Shown: one piece after another, positions 45,871-54,646 of the stretch
Layout of the letters: every line of letters starts with the position of its first letter
Numbering within the stretch: position 1 is the stretch's first letter
DNA from: Janthinobacterium sp. PC23-8
GTDB lineage: Bacteria; Pseudomonadota; Gammaproteobacteria; Burkholderiales; Burkholderiaceae_D
Reading direction: 5' to 3'
Length of the DNA stretch: 64,000 bases
Assembly: GCF_002250505.1 (NCBI RefSeq)
Contig: NZ_NJGY01000002.1
Coordinates: forward strand, 99,878 to 163,877
Translations under genes and position numbers: made by a program
Notes under the pieces: generated by a model
What the model was told of the DNA's origin: nothing
Database searches by the model: none
The model's input: only the letters and a program-made list of their open reading frames with translations

Positions 45871-47240
45871 GCCTGGCCGCTGTCGGCCATCAGCGCGCGC
45901 ACCGTGCTTGACGCCAGCCAGGGGCCGATGGTGTCGGCGTAGGAATATCCCCGGTCATTGAGGCGCAGCAGTGGGCCTTGCTGCGTGACCAGTTCCAGTG
46001 CAAACAGCTCGGCCAGTTGCGGCAGGTCCGCCAGGCAGTCGCTGCCAAAGCGGGCCGTGTAGGCGTCAAGGTCGAGACCCGGATCGGTCAGCAGCGACTG
46101 GATCACGTAGCGGCGGCGCTGGTCTTCCTCTCCCAGCAGATAGCCGTGTTCGGCCTGCGCGAAGCGCGCCTCGTCCAGCGCCAGGTAGTTGTCGATAATG
46201 CCGATGGTCTGCGTGCGCGCCACCGCGTACTGGCTCGAATAATGCAGGCGCGAGGTGTAGGAACGCGCGCCCGCGCCCAGGCCCACCATGCCGTCGTTCT
46301 GGCAGCAGTAGGACGGGCCGGCGTCGCCTGGTGCATGCGGTGCGCGGAACATGCGCATCGATACCTGCACATAGCCCCGGGCGCGCAGGTGCTCGCGCGC
46401 GGCCGCATACAGCATCAAACGGCTGTCGCCGTCGCGCGCCAGCATGATGGGGTTGAGGCTGCCGGCGCCCTTGCGGTGCGCGATCTTGCCCAGGCCCGTC
46501 TGCTCGCGCACGTAGAGCGGATACAGATAGATCTCTTCGGGCTGGAACGCCAGCGCGCTGTCGATCGAGGCCAGCAGGCTGGCCACCGTCTGGCCGGCGA
46601 TGCCGTAGATCAGGTCCAGATTTAAGGTCGGAAAACCCGCTTCGCGTATCAGGGCAATCGCCTGGCGCACGGTGGCGTTCTGCTGCGGGCGCGCCAGCGC
46701 GCGCATCTCGCCGGCGGCAAAGCTCTGGATGCCCAGGCTGACCCGGTCGATGCCGTGCGCGCGGCATACCGCCAGGCGTTGCGCCGTAATGGTTTCGGGC
46801 GAAGCCTCGATGCCGGCGGGTGTGGCCTGCAGGTCGATGCCAAGGATGTCGCGCGCGCCGCACAGCAGGGTGTCCAGTTGCGCCGCCGACAGATAGGTCG
46901 GCGTGCCGCCGCCGAGCGCGAAGCGGGCAAAGCGGCGCTCGCCCAGCGCGCCGTCCATGGCGCGCATCTGCACCAGCACCTGCTGCACATAGCGCTCGAC
47001 CATCTCGGCGCTGGGCCGCGCCATGGCGAACAGATTGCAAAAGCCGCAGCGCATTTCGCAGAACGGGATATGGATATAGGCAAACAGGGCCGAGCGGTCC
47101 TGCTGCGCCCAGATCGGCGCCAGCGGCGTCGCTGGCAAGCTGCGGTAGGCCGCCTTGTGCGGATAGGAATAGGAATACGCCTGGTAGGGCGTATGGCGCA
47201 TGCGCTGCGCCAGCGTGCCCGGCTGTTCGGATGGATTCAC
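45864..47240 (-). CDS. STM4012-family radical SAM protein, HemN-like
   Basis: A 458-residue enzyme of the HemN/coproporphyrinogen dehydrogenase-like group. The cluster motif is Cys61-x3-Cys65-x2-Cys68 (HIPFCEMRCGFCNL), followed by ALGGGTPTYLSAAQL and SLGIQSFAAGEMRAL, all HemN-type landmarks. It is not HemN itself: context is a conserved cluster without haem genes, and the C-terminal winged-helix region diverges. HemN-like proteins include haem chaperones, methyltransferases and cyclopropanases. Four-base overlap with the upstream hydrolase gene. Confidence 0.85.
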   Translation of the reverse strand: MNPSEQPGTLAQRMRHTPYQAYSYSYPHKAAYRSLPATPLAPIWAQQDRSALFAYIHIPFCEMRCGFCNLFAMARPSAEMVERYVQQVLVQMRAMDGALGERRFARFALGGGTPTYLSAAQLDTLLCGARDILGIDLQATPAGIEASPETITAQRLAVCRAHGIDRVSLGIQSFAAGEMRALARPQQNATVRQAIALIREAGFPTLNLDLIYGIAGQTVASLLASIDSALAFQPEEIYLYPLYVREQTGLGKIAHRKGAGSLNPIMLARDGDSRLMLYAAAREHLRARGYVQVSMRMFRAPHAPGDAGPSYCCQNDGMVGLGAGARSYTSRLHYSSQYAVARTQTIGIIDNYLALDEARFAQAEHGYLLGEEDQRRRYVIQSLLTDPGLDLDAYTARFGSDCLADLPQLAELFALELVTQQGPLLRLNDRGYSYADTIGPWLASSTVRALMADSGQAC

Positions 47241-48085
47241 GGTGCGGCTCCCTGGGAATGCGGTGGTGGGGATGGAATGAAAAAATGCGCGTAGGGTACG
47301 TTCCAGACGCGGTCGTGCGCCACGCGGTGGCCCCGGTAACCGTCTTCGCCATAGGCGCTGCCGTGGTCGGAGCAGACGATGGCAAAGGTGGGCGCGCGCG
47401 CGGCGCAGGCGGCAAACAGCGGCGCCAGGGCGCCGTCCACATAGCGCAGCGCGGCTGCATGGCTGTCGAGATTATCAAAACGGCAGCCCGGCAGGTACGC
47501 GCGGTTCGGCGCATGCAGGGCCGCCACATTGATGAACAAAAAGGTGCGCCGGGCGTTTTCGGCCAGCAGCCGGGTCGCCAGCGCTACCTGTTTTTCGGTC
47601 GAATGGCGGCCGGCCACGCCCATGGCCGCGCTCCAGTGGCTTTCCTGGAACAGCGCCGGCAGCACACGGCCCAAGGCAGTCTGTTGATTGAAAAAACCCA
47701 CGCCGCCGATGCAGATGGTGCGGTAGCCGCGCGCGGCAAGCGCTTCGGGAATGCTCGCTTCTGCAAAGGCAAAGGCGCGCGGTGAGGTCGTCTCGCTGCC
47801 GGCAAAGGCGCTGGCGAACAGGCGCGGGTGGCGCCCGGGCGCCGCCGGGGTGGGCAAGAAGCCGGCAAAGAAGGCCTGGTGCGCGGCATAGGTAAAGGTG
47901 GCCGGCGAGTGGCGCTGGTCCCAGCCCGTGGCCGGCAAAAAGCGCCCCAGCACCGGCAGCTCACCCGCCTCGAACAGCGCCTGCGCCACGTCATAGCGCA
48001 AGGTGTCGAGCGTGACGAAGACGATATCGTGGCTGCCCACGATGGCGTTCATGTCGGGGATGGCGAATTTACTGGACTCAGGCAT
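47237..48085 (-). CDS. STM4013/SEN3800-family hydrolase (alkaline phosphatase superfamily)
   Basis: A 282-residue metal-dependent hydrolase. VFVTLDTLRYDVA supplies the first metal Asp, and VCSDHGSAYGEDGYRGHRVAHD supplies the later Asp-His pair and His ligands. In SPATFTYAAHQAFF a Thr or Ser stands at the nucleophile position instead of the Cys/Ser of formylglycine sulfatases, so phosphodiesterase or phosphatase chemistry is more likely than sulfate removal. No signal peptide, so it acts in the cytosol like its operon partners. It overlaps the STM4014-like gene by eight bases. Confidence 0.82.
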   Translation of the reverse strand: MPESSKFAIPDMNAIVGSHDIVFVTLDTLRYDVAQALFEAGELPVLGRFLPATGWDQRHSPATFTYAAHQAFFAGFLPTPAAPGRHPRLFASAFAGSETTSPRAFAFAEASIPEALAARGYRTICIGGVGFFNQQTALGRVLPALFQESHWSAAMGVAGRHSTEKQVALATRLLAENARRTFLFINVAALHAPNRAYLPGCRFDNLDSHAAALRYVDGALAPLFAACAARAPTFAIVCSDHGSAYGEDGYRGHRVAHDRVWNVPYAHFFIPSPPPHSQGAAP

Positions 48086-49166
48086 GGCGGTTCAAGCTGT
48101 GCAGCTGCGCCGCATAGGTATCGCGCTCCTGCCACAACAGGCCAGGCAGCAGGTCGCCAAAGGCGTTCGCTTCGAGCACATGGGCCTGGCCGCGCCGCAC
48201 AACCAGGTCGTAGCCGGCCACGCCGCTGGCAGGAAAGGCGCGCGCCGCCTGCAGCGCGGTGGCCTCCAGCACCGCCAGGTCGGCCTGGTTCAGCAAGGTG
48301 GCGACGTCACCGCGCTGGTTATCCAGGTGCAGATTGGTCATCATTTGCCTGCCCAGGCGCGCTACCCGGTGCGCCGGCTGGCCGTCAATGGCCACCACGC
48401 GCAGGTCGTAATGGCTGTCGCCGCAGCGCGGCTTGGCCAGCCAGGCCTCGGCGTACAGTTCCTGCGCGGCCAGCGCGTCGACCAGGGCGGCGATATCGGC
48501 GTCGCTTTCATGGCGCGCGATGCGCTTGACGTTGAACAGACGGGTTTCTCCGTGAATGTGCACGATGCTGGCCGAAGTCGTTGCCTGCTGGCGCCCGGTT
48601 TTATTCCTGCGGTAGGCCACCACACCCGAGCCCGACGAGCCATAGCGCGGTTTCAGATAGACCCGGTCCAGGCCATGCTGGCGCAGCAGCGACTGCAGAT
48701 GGTCGTAGCCATGCACCGTCCCGAGCAGGGCGGGCGTGGGTACGCCATGTTCGGCCAGGTGGCGCTGGCAAGCCAGTTTGTCGGTCATCAGGGTAATTTC
48801 GGCCGGGGCATTGACGACATGGGCGCGGGGCCGGGCGGCGAGCTGGATGGACAGACGTTCCATTGCCTTTGCAAAACCGGCAAACCAGGCATCCATCGCC
48901 AGCAGTTCGCCATGTTCGGGGGCACGCACGGGCGCGCGGTCCAGCAACTGGCAGCCAAGGCGCAGCAGTTGCAGATGCGCCAGCGGGTCGTCGCCCGGCG
49001 GCTCGATCTTGAACCGGCAGGGCTGCCCGAACGCGGCGTCAAGCAAGGCCGGATCGGCCAGCCAGTCGCGCCATTCGAGCAGGCGCGCTGGCGGCAGGTC
49101 AAGCTGCGCGCGCGCCGCCTGCAGCAGGCGCACACGCTTGCTGCCTTTGGTGGCCAGCAACAGCAT
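48078..49166 (-). CDS. STM4014-family protein, ATP-grasp-like
   Basis: A 362-residue protein. The C-terminal two-thirds resemble an ATP-grasp ligase: LMTDKLACQRHLAEHGVPTP starts the fold, VYLKPRYGSSGSGVV holds the nucleotide-binding Lys and Gly loop, and VAGYDLVVRRGQAHVLEANAFGD ends with the metal-binding Glu/Asn. Such enzymes join an activated carboxylate to an amine or thiol, often on peptides (RimK, RiPP ligases). The N-terminal 110 residues are unassigned. It begins six bases after the STM4015-like stop. Confidence 0.8.
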   Translation of the reverse strand: MLLLATKGSKRVRLLQAARAQLDLPPARLLEWRDWLADPALLDAAFGQPCRFKIEPPGDDPLAHLQLLRLGCQLLDRAPVRAPEHGELLAMDAWFAGFAKAMERLSIQLAARPRAHVVNAPAEITLMTDKLACQRHLAEHGVPTPALLGTVHGYDHLQSLLRQHGLDRVYLKPRYGSSGSGVVAYRRNKTGRQQATTSASIVHIHGETRLFNVKRIARHESDADIAALVDALAAQELYAEAWLAKPRCGDSHYDLRVVAIDGQPAHRVARLGRQMMTNLHLDNQRGDVATLLNQADLAVLEATALQAARAFPASGVAGYDLVVRRGQAHVLEANAFGDLLPGLLWQERDTYAAQLHSLNRHA

Positions 49167-49172
49167 CAGGAG

Positions 49173-50099
49173 CTATTCGCCGACCGCGACATAGCGATAG
49201 ACTTCGCCATCGTCCTCGTCGTCTTCCTGGGGATCGTCCAGCACCACTTCGAACGGCAATGCCTTGAGTTTTTCCTGGTTCGCTGCCGAGACATAGTGAT
49301 GCGACAGGTCCAGGCGCGTCAAGTTGCCCAGCTGCGTGCCCTGCAGCAGCGCTTCGGCGCCGACGTCGCCCAGGGTGCCCAGCGACAGGTCCAGCGTGGT
49401 GATGGTGGCCAGCAGCGCTTCGTTGGCCAGCCAGGCGGCCAGCTCGTCGGCGATCTGCGCGTCGCGCAGACCCAGGTAGCGCAAGCTCGGCGTGGCCAGC
49501 TGCGCCAGCACCTTCCGGTATAGCGCGACGTCGCCGGAAAAACCGTAGTCGTCGGTGCCCAGCCACAGTTCCAGGTGTTCCAGCTTCGGCATGCTCGACT
49601 CGCAGAGGGCCTGGGCGATTTTCTGGTCCAGACCACCGGACTCGATGGTGAACTTGCGCAGGTTCTGGTGCGCGAACGCCTCGAGGGTCAATTCATTGCC
49701 GCCACGGATGCGCAGCTCTTCCAGTTGCGGGAAGGCGTCCAGCAGCGGCTTGTAGCTGCCTTGCACGATCCACGAGATTTCGCATTCCTCGTACGTCATG
49801 TCGCCGATAAACAGGGCGCGCAGCTTCGGCAACTGCGGCGCATGGCTGACCAGCGCGGCGATCACCGCGTCGGCGCCCGCTTCGTACGGCTCGCCCCACA
49901 TGCCGATGATCAGCGCCTCCAGGGTGGACTTGTCGGCCTTTTCCAGGAAGCCGGCGATCAGCTCCGGCATCTTGCGCTCGTCATCGTATTCCAGCGACAA
50001 ACGATACACCACGTCCGGTGCAGGATCGAAGGCGGTCTCCGGGTCGTACTGCACGACTTTTTTATGGTGGAAGGTGGTGGTGCTGTCGGAAATGGTCAT
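49173..50099 (-). CDS. STM4015-family protein with leucine-rich-repeat-like domain
   Basis: A 308-residue cytoplasmic protein and first gene of the operon. Residues 85-280 contain repeats such as QLEELRIRGGNELTLEAF, KLEHLELWLG, SLRYLGLRDAQIADELAAWL, TLDLSLGTLGDVGAEALLQG and LTRLDLSHHYVS, typical of bacterial LRR proteins. The end is an acidic linker (DDPQEDDEDD) and a short terminal peptide VYRYVAVGE. The repeats suggest a binding scaffold. The isolated tail could be a modification site for the cluster enzymes, which is my inference. GGAG precedes ATG 50099 by eight bases. Confidence 0.85.
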   Translation of the reverse strand: MTISDSTTTFHHKKVVQYDPETAFDPAPDVVYRLSLEYDDERKMPELIAGFLEKADKSTLEALIIGMWGEPYEAGADAVIAALVSHAPQLPKLRALFIGDMTYEECEISWIVQGSYKPLLDAFPQLEELRIRGGNELTLEAFAHQNLRKFTIESGGLDQKIAQALCESSMPKLEHLELWLGTDDYGFSGDVALYRKVLAQLATPSLRYLGLRDAQIADELAAWLANEALLATITTLDLSLGTLGDVGAEALLQGTQLGNLTRLDLSHHYVSAANQEKLKALPFEVVLDDPQEDDEDDGEVYRYVAVGE

Positions 50100-50190
50100 T
50101 GCTGAGGCTCCATGAAAGGCATTGGAAATCTTGTCTGTTCCAAAATCTTAGCATGGGTGTAACAGCGTCAGTCGCACTGCTGAAAAGCAA

Positions 50191-50766
50191 TTATCTGTGG
50201 ATGACGACCAGCAAAGCCTTGCCTTCGGTCTTGCCCAGATTGCGTATCGTATGCGGCAAGTCGGCCGGATAGCGCGCCGTGCCGCCATTCTTGACTTTTT
50301 TCTTCGCCGTCCCCACTTCCAGTTCCAGGTTGCCGTGCAGCACGGTCAGATGCTCGGTGGTGCCGGGGTCGTGCGGCTGGGAGGCCAGCTCGCCGCCCGG
50401 CGCCAGGGTCACCTCATACCATTCGTATTTGCCGGCCAGTTCCATCGGCCCCAGGATGCGCAGCACATAGCCGGCATGGTCGCCGGGCAGGGTGGGGGTC
50501 TCGTGGGCGTCGGTGACGCGGATGGTCTCCACGGCTTTTTCCGCGCTCGACAGCAATTCGCCGATCTGCACGCCCAGGGCGTTGGCCAGGCGCCAGGTAA
50601 TGGCGATGGTCGGGTTGGCTTTTTCGCGTTCGATCTGCGACAGCATGGACTTCGACACGCCCGCGATGCGCGACAAATCCTCCAGTGTCAGGCCGCGCGC
50701 CAGGCGCAAGCGTTGCAAGGTGGCGCCGACTTCGGGCGGGGAGTTGGTCGAAACACTGGTTTTCAT
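50191..50766 (-). CDS. XRE-family regulator with cupin domain
   Basis: A 191-residue regulator. The HTH is at residues 15-70 (LRLARGLTLEDLSRIAGVSK, then SMLSQIEREKANPT). A cupin sensor domain follows (SQPHDPGTTEHLTVLHGNLE). Such proteins usually control neighbouring amino-acid or amine catabolism. It is divergent from kbl-tdh, with a large inverted repeat in the 212-base gap. The start could be ATG 50766 or 50790; neither has a strong ribosome site. Confidence 0.82.
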   Translation of the reverse strand: MKTSVSTNSPPEVGATLQRLRLARGLTLEDLSRIAGVSKSMLSQIEREKANPTIAITWRLANALGVQIGELLSSAEKAVETIRVTDAHETPTLPGDHAGYVLRILGPMELAGKYEWYEVTLAPGGELASQPHDPGTTEHLTVLHGNLELEVGTAKKKVKNGGTARYPADLPHTIRNLGKTEGKALLVVIHR

Positions 50767-50803
50767 CGGCAGTTGGCTTGCATAGTTCAACAGGTTTGGG
50801 TAA

Positions 50804-50841
50804 TATCCACTATATTGAATTTTAGTTCGACATAGTGGATT
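50804..50841. promoter_or_regulatory. Inverted-repeat operator between XRE-cupin gene and kbl
   Basis: Left arm TATCCACTATATTGAA (50804-50819) and right arm TTCGACATAGTGGATT (50826-50841) are inverted copies matching at 13 of 16 positions, with perfect ATCCACTAT/ATAGTGGAT cores. They are separated by six bases. The site lies 38 bases upstream of the XRE-cupin start and 137 before kbl, suiting control of both directions by the divergent regulator. Confidence 0.65.
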
Positions 50842-50978
50842 TCAGGGCTGATTCAGGAAATGCGTATCAGCTGTACACTGAACCCTGAACAGCGCCCCAC
50901 GGTACAGCATGCGGCGCACAGCGGTCAAGCGGCGGCTTTTCCCTATGGCGGCAACCCAACACGGACACAAGGATCATC

Positions 50979-52205
50979 ATGAGCGAGCAAGCGAAGAACA
51001 CCTTTTTCAGCGGTCTGCAACAGAACCTCGATCAACTGCGCCAGCAGGGCTTGTACAAGAGCGAGCGCGTGATCGCCTCGCGCCAGGGCGCTGAAGTGGT
51101 GTGCGACGATGGCCGCACCCTGATCAATATGTGCGCCAATAACTACCTGGGCCTGTCGGGCGACCTGCAGACCCAGCAGGCGTCGATTGCCGCCACCGAA
51201 CAATACGGCTATGGCCTGTCGTCGGTGCGTTTCATTTGTGGCACGCAAACCGTGCACAAGGAACTGGAGCAGGCCATTTCCAGCTTCCTCGGCACCGAAG
51301 ACACAATACTGTACGCGGCCGCCTTTGACGCCAACGGCGGCGTGTTCGAGCCGCTGTTCGATGAAAACGACGCCATTATCTCCGACGCGCTGAATCACGC
51401 TTCGATCATCGACGGCATCCGCCTGTGCAAGGCCGGCCGCTACCGCTACCTGCATAACGACATGGCCGACCTCGAAGTGCAGCTGCAGGCCGCCGTTGCC
51501 GCCGGCAAGCGCCACAAGGTGATCGTTACCGACGGCGTGTTCTCGATGGACGGCACCATCGCGCAGCTCGACAAGATCTGCGACCTGGCCGACCAATACG
51601 GCGCGCTGGTGATGATCGACGAATGCCATGCCTCCGGCTTCATGGGCGCGACGGGCCGCGGCACGCATGAACACCACCATGTGATGGGCCGCATCGACAT
51701 CATCACGGGTACGTTGGGCAAGGCCCTGGGCGGCGCCATGGGCGGCTTTACGTCGGCCCGAAAGGAAGTGATCGACACCCTGCGCCAGAAGTCGCGTCCG
51801 TATCTGTTCTCGAACACCCTGGCGCCCTCGATCGCCGGCGCCTCGCTCTCAGTGCTGCAGCGCCTGGCCAAATCGACCGAACTGCGCGACCGCCTGCACG
51901 AAAATACGGCGTTTTTCCGCAGCGAGATCGAGCGCATCGGCTTTACCATCAAGCCGGGCACGCATCCGGTGGTTCCCGTGATGCTGTTCGACGCGCCGGT
52001 GGCGCAACGATTTGCCGCCCGCCTGTATGAACTGGGCGTGCTGGTGACGGGCTTTTTCTATCCGGTGGTGCCGATGGGCCAGGCGCGCGTGCGCGTGCAG
52101 CTGTCGGCCGCCCATACCCGCGAACAGCTGGTCGCCGTGCTGGCCGCTTTCGAGCAGGCCGGCAAGGAACTGGGCCTGATCCAGGCCACCACGAGCAATC
52201 AATAA
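50979..52205 (+). CDS. kbl: Glycine C-acetyltransferase (2-amino-3-ketobutyrate CoA ligase)
   Basis: A 408-residue PLP enzyme of the alpha-oxoamine synthase family. [24 protein letters not shown]-like [31 protein letters not shown], and [15 protein letters not shown] (PLP Lys) are the expected landmarks. It splits 2-amino-3-oxobutyrate with CoA to glycine and acetyl-CoA. ACAAGGATC lies close to the ATG. Located 21 bases before tdh, so the two complete threonine breakdown. Confidence 0.94.
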   Translation: MSEQAKNTFFSGLQQNLDQLRQQGLYKSERVIASRQGAEVVCDDGRTLINMCANNYLGLSGDLQTQQASIAATEQYGYGLSSVRFICGTQTVHKELEQAISSFLGTEDTILYAAAFDANGGVFEPLFDENDAIISDALNHASIIDGIRLCKAGRYRYLHNDMADLEVQLQAAVAAGKRHKVIVTDGVFSMDGTIAQLDKICDLADQYGALVMIDECHASGFMGATGRGTHEHHHVMGRIDIITGTLGKALGGAMGGFTSARKEVIDTLRQKSRPYLFSNTLAPSIAGASLSVLQRLAKSTELRDRLHENTAFFRSEIERIGFTIKPGTHPVVPVMLFDAPVAQRFAARLYELGVLVTGFFYPVVPMGQARVRVQLSAAHTREQLVAVLAAFEQAGKELGLIQATTSNQ

Positions 52206-52226
52206 CAACAATACCGGGAAAACAGC

Positions 52227-53192
52227 ATGGAACGCATTTTAGTCATCGGCGCAAACGGCCAGATCGGCAGTGAACTGGTCGGCGCCCTGGCGCGGCAGCA
52301 CGGCGCGGACAACGTCATCGCCAGCGATATCGGCGCCAGCAACGTCTACGACGCCAAGCGCTATGCGCAGCTGAACGTGCTCGACAAGGACGGCCTGGCA
52401 AGCATCATCGCCAGTGAAAACATCACCCAGGTGTACCAGCTGGCGGCGATGCTGTCGGCCACCGGCGAAGCGGCGCCATTGAAGGCCTGGAGCCTGAACA
52501 TGGATGGCCTGCTCAATATCCTGGAACTGGCGCGCGAGCGCGGCGCGGCGGGCAAGCCATTGCGCATCTTCTGGCCGTCGTCGATCGCCGCCTTCGGCCC
52601 GAACACGCCGCAGGTCAATACGCCGCAGATGACGGTGATGGACCCGACTTCGATGTACGGCATCAGCAAGCTGGCCGGCGAGCGCCTGTGCGAGTACTAC
52701 CATGCCAAATATGGCGTCGACGTGCGCAGCATCCGCTACCCCGGCATCATCAGCTACAAGTCGCCTCCGGGCGGCGGCACCACCGATTACGCGATCGCCA
52801 TCTTCCATGCGGCCCTGCGCGGCGAGCGCTATGACTGCTTCCTGAATGCGGCCACCACCTTGCCGATGATTTACATGCCCGACGCCATCCGCGCCACCAT
52901 CGAACTGATGGACGCGCCGGCGGCAAGCATCAAGATCCGCTCTTCGTACAACGTGGCCGGCGTGTCGTTCAACCCCGGGCAGCTGGCCGCCGCCATCAGC
53001 GCCAAAGTGCCAGGTTTTGCCATCAGCTACGCGCCCGACAGCCGCCAGGCGATTGCCGACAGCTGGCCGCAAAGCCTGGACGACAGCACGGCGCATGCCG
53101 ACTGGGGCTGGAAGGCGAAGATCGGCGTCGATGAGATGGTGGCCGACATGCTGGCCCATGTCGATGTCGGCCAGCCGGCCAAGGCGGCCTGA
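52227..53192 (+). CDS. tdh: L-threonine 3-dehydrogenase, epimerase-type (SDR)
   Basis: A 321-residue extended short-chain dehydrogenase. VIGANGQIGSELV is the NAD-binding Gly motif, and SMYGISKLAGERLCEYY holds the catalytic Tyr-x3-Lys. It is the short epimerase-like form of threonine dehydrogenase, not the zinc enzyme of E. coli. It oxidises threonine to 2-amino-3-oxobutyrate, the substrate of the preceding gene product. CCGGGAAAACAGC is a weak ribosome site. Confidence 0.9.
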   Translation: MERILVIGANGQIGSELVGALARQHGADNVIASDIGASNVYDAKRYAQLNVLDKDGLASIIASENITQVYQLAAMLSATGEAAPLKAWSLNMDGLLNILELARERGAAGKPLRIFWPSSIAAFGPNTPQVNTPQMTVMDPTSMYGISKLAGERLCEYYHAKYGVDVRSIRYPGIISYKSPPGGGTTDYAIAIFHAALRGERYDCFLNAATTLPMIYMPDAIRATIELMDAPAASIKIRSSYNVAGVSFNPGQLAAAISAKVPGFAISYAPDSRQAIADSWPQSLDDSTAHADWGWKAKIGVDEMVADMLAHVDVGQPAKAA

Positions 53193-53239
53193 GTTTTAAC
53201 CGTACTACCACCATAAAAATACCAGCAAAGAGACATGCC

Positions 53240-54640
53240 ATGGATATGAGCGTATTTGACCTGTTCAAGATCGGCATCGGGCCGTCGAGTTCCCACACGG
53301 TGGGGCCGATGGTGGCGGCGCGGCGTTTTCTGCTCGATTTTCAGGTCCAATACGGTTGCCTCGATCATGTCGTCGGCGTGGAGGTGGCCCTGTATGGCTC
53401 GCTGGCGCTGACCGGCGTGGGCCATGCCACCGACAAGGCCGTGATTTTAGGGCTGATGGGCGAAACGCCGCAGGACGTCGCGCCCGACGCCGTCGACGCC
53501 AGGCTGGCGGCCGTCGAGGCGGCAGGCACGCTGCATTTGCTGGGCGCCCACGCCGTGCCGTTTGCTGCGGCGACAAGCCTGTTGTGGCACAAGAGCGAGT
53601 CCCTGCCCGAGCATCCGAACGGCATGCGCTTTACCCTGAAGCTGGTTGACGGCACGCGCGTCGACAAGGTGTATTACTCGATCGGCGGCGGCTTTATCCG
53701 CGAAGCGGGCGAAGTGCCGGCACCGGCGGCGGCCGGTGCCCAGGCGGTATTCCCGTTCGATACCATGGAGCAACTGCTGGCCCATGGCGTGGCGAGCAGC
53801 CTGTCGATTCCCGAGATGCTGCGCGCGAACGAGTGCGTGCGGCGCAGCGACGATGAATTGAACCAGGGCCTGGACCGTATCTGGCACGTGATGCGCGATT
53901 GCATTGCGCATGGCCTGCAGGCCACCGGCAAGCTGCCCGGCGGCCTGGATGTGAAACGCCGCGCGGCCAAGCTGTGGCGCCAGGCGCAGGATGCCAAGGC
54001 GTCCGACAACCGCGCCAATGACCTGCCGCACGACGCCGTGCACCTGGTCAGCCTGTATGCGATGGCCGTCAACGAAGAAAACGCGGCTGGTGGCAGGGTG
54101 GTGACGGCGCCCACCAATGGCGCGGCCGGCATCATTCCCGCCGTGCTGCGCTACTACGCCGAGGATTGCCGTCCCAGCGATCCGGTCGGCGGCGTGCGCC
54201 GTTTCATGCTGACGGCCGCGGCGATCGGCATGCTGTGCAAGCGCAATGCCTCGATCTCGGGCGCCGAAGTGGGTTGCCAGGGCGAAGTGGGGGTGGCCTG
54301 CGCGATGGCGGCGGCAGGCCTGGTGGCGGCCCTGGGCGGCACCAACGAACAGATCGAGAACGCGGCCGAAATCGGCATCGAACATCATCTGGGCATGACC
54401 TGCGACCCGATCGGCGGCCTGGTGCAGATTCCCTGCATCGAGCGCAACGGCATGGGCGCCGTGAAAGCCATCACCGCCGCCTCGCTGGCCCTGAACGGCG
54501 ACGGCACGCATTTCGTCAGCCTCGACGAAGTGATCGAAACCATGCGCCAGACGGGGGCGGACATGCAGGACAAGTACAAGGAAACGTCGCTCGGCGGCCT
54601 GGCGATCCACGTCATCACCGTCAATCACGCAGCTTGCTGA
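53240..54640 (+). CDS. sdaA: L-serine ammonia-lyase (iron-sulfur, single chain)
   Basis: A 466-residue enzyme converting serine to pyruvate and ammonia. DLFKIGIGPSSSHTVGPM opens the beta part. The alpha part has the iron-sulfur Cys residues in MLCKRNASISGAEVGCQGEVG and GMTCDPIGGLVQIPC, and GGRVVTAPTNGAAGI. ATG 53240 was taken, with 53246 also possible. It is 47 bases after tdh, so glycine formed there can feed serine and then pyruvate. Probably part of the same regulon as kbl-tdh. Confidence 0.94.
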   Translation: MDMSVFDLFKIGIGPSSSHTVGPMVAARRFLLDFQVQYGCLDHVVGVEVALYGSLALTGVGHATDKAVILGLMGETPQDVAPDAVDARLAAVEAAGTLHLLGAHAVPFAAATSLLWHKSESLPEHPNGMRFTLKLVDGTRVDKVYYSIGGGFIREAGEVPAPAAAGAQAVFPFDTMEQLLAHGVASSLSIPEMLRANECVRRSDDELNQGLDRIWHVMRDCIAHGLQATGKLPGGLDVKRRAAKLWRQAQDAKASDNRANDLPHDAVHLVSLYAMAVNEENAAGGRVVTAPTNGAAGIIPAVLRYYAEDCRPSDPVGGVRRFMLTAAAIGMLCKRNASISGAEVGCQGEVGVACAMAAAGLVAALGGTNEQIENAAEIGIEHHLGMTCDPIGGLVQIPCIERNGMGAVKAITAASLALNGDGTHFVSLDEVIETMRQTGADMQDKYKETSLGGLAIHVITVNHAAC

Positions 54641-54646
54641 ACACCC

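Noticed and set aside
45864-47240. Annotation as hemN (coproporphyrinogen dehydrogenase)
   Set aside because: HemN-like motifs are present, but the operon matches the STM4011-4015 set and no haem genes are near.
47237-48085. Annotation as sulfatase
   Set aside because: No formylglycine motif (C/S-x-P-x-R); Thr or Ser occupies the nucleophile region.
50842-50978. Riboswitch in the kbl leader
   Set aside because: No glycine- or threonine-type conserved core could be recognised; only weak short inverted repeats.
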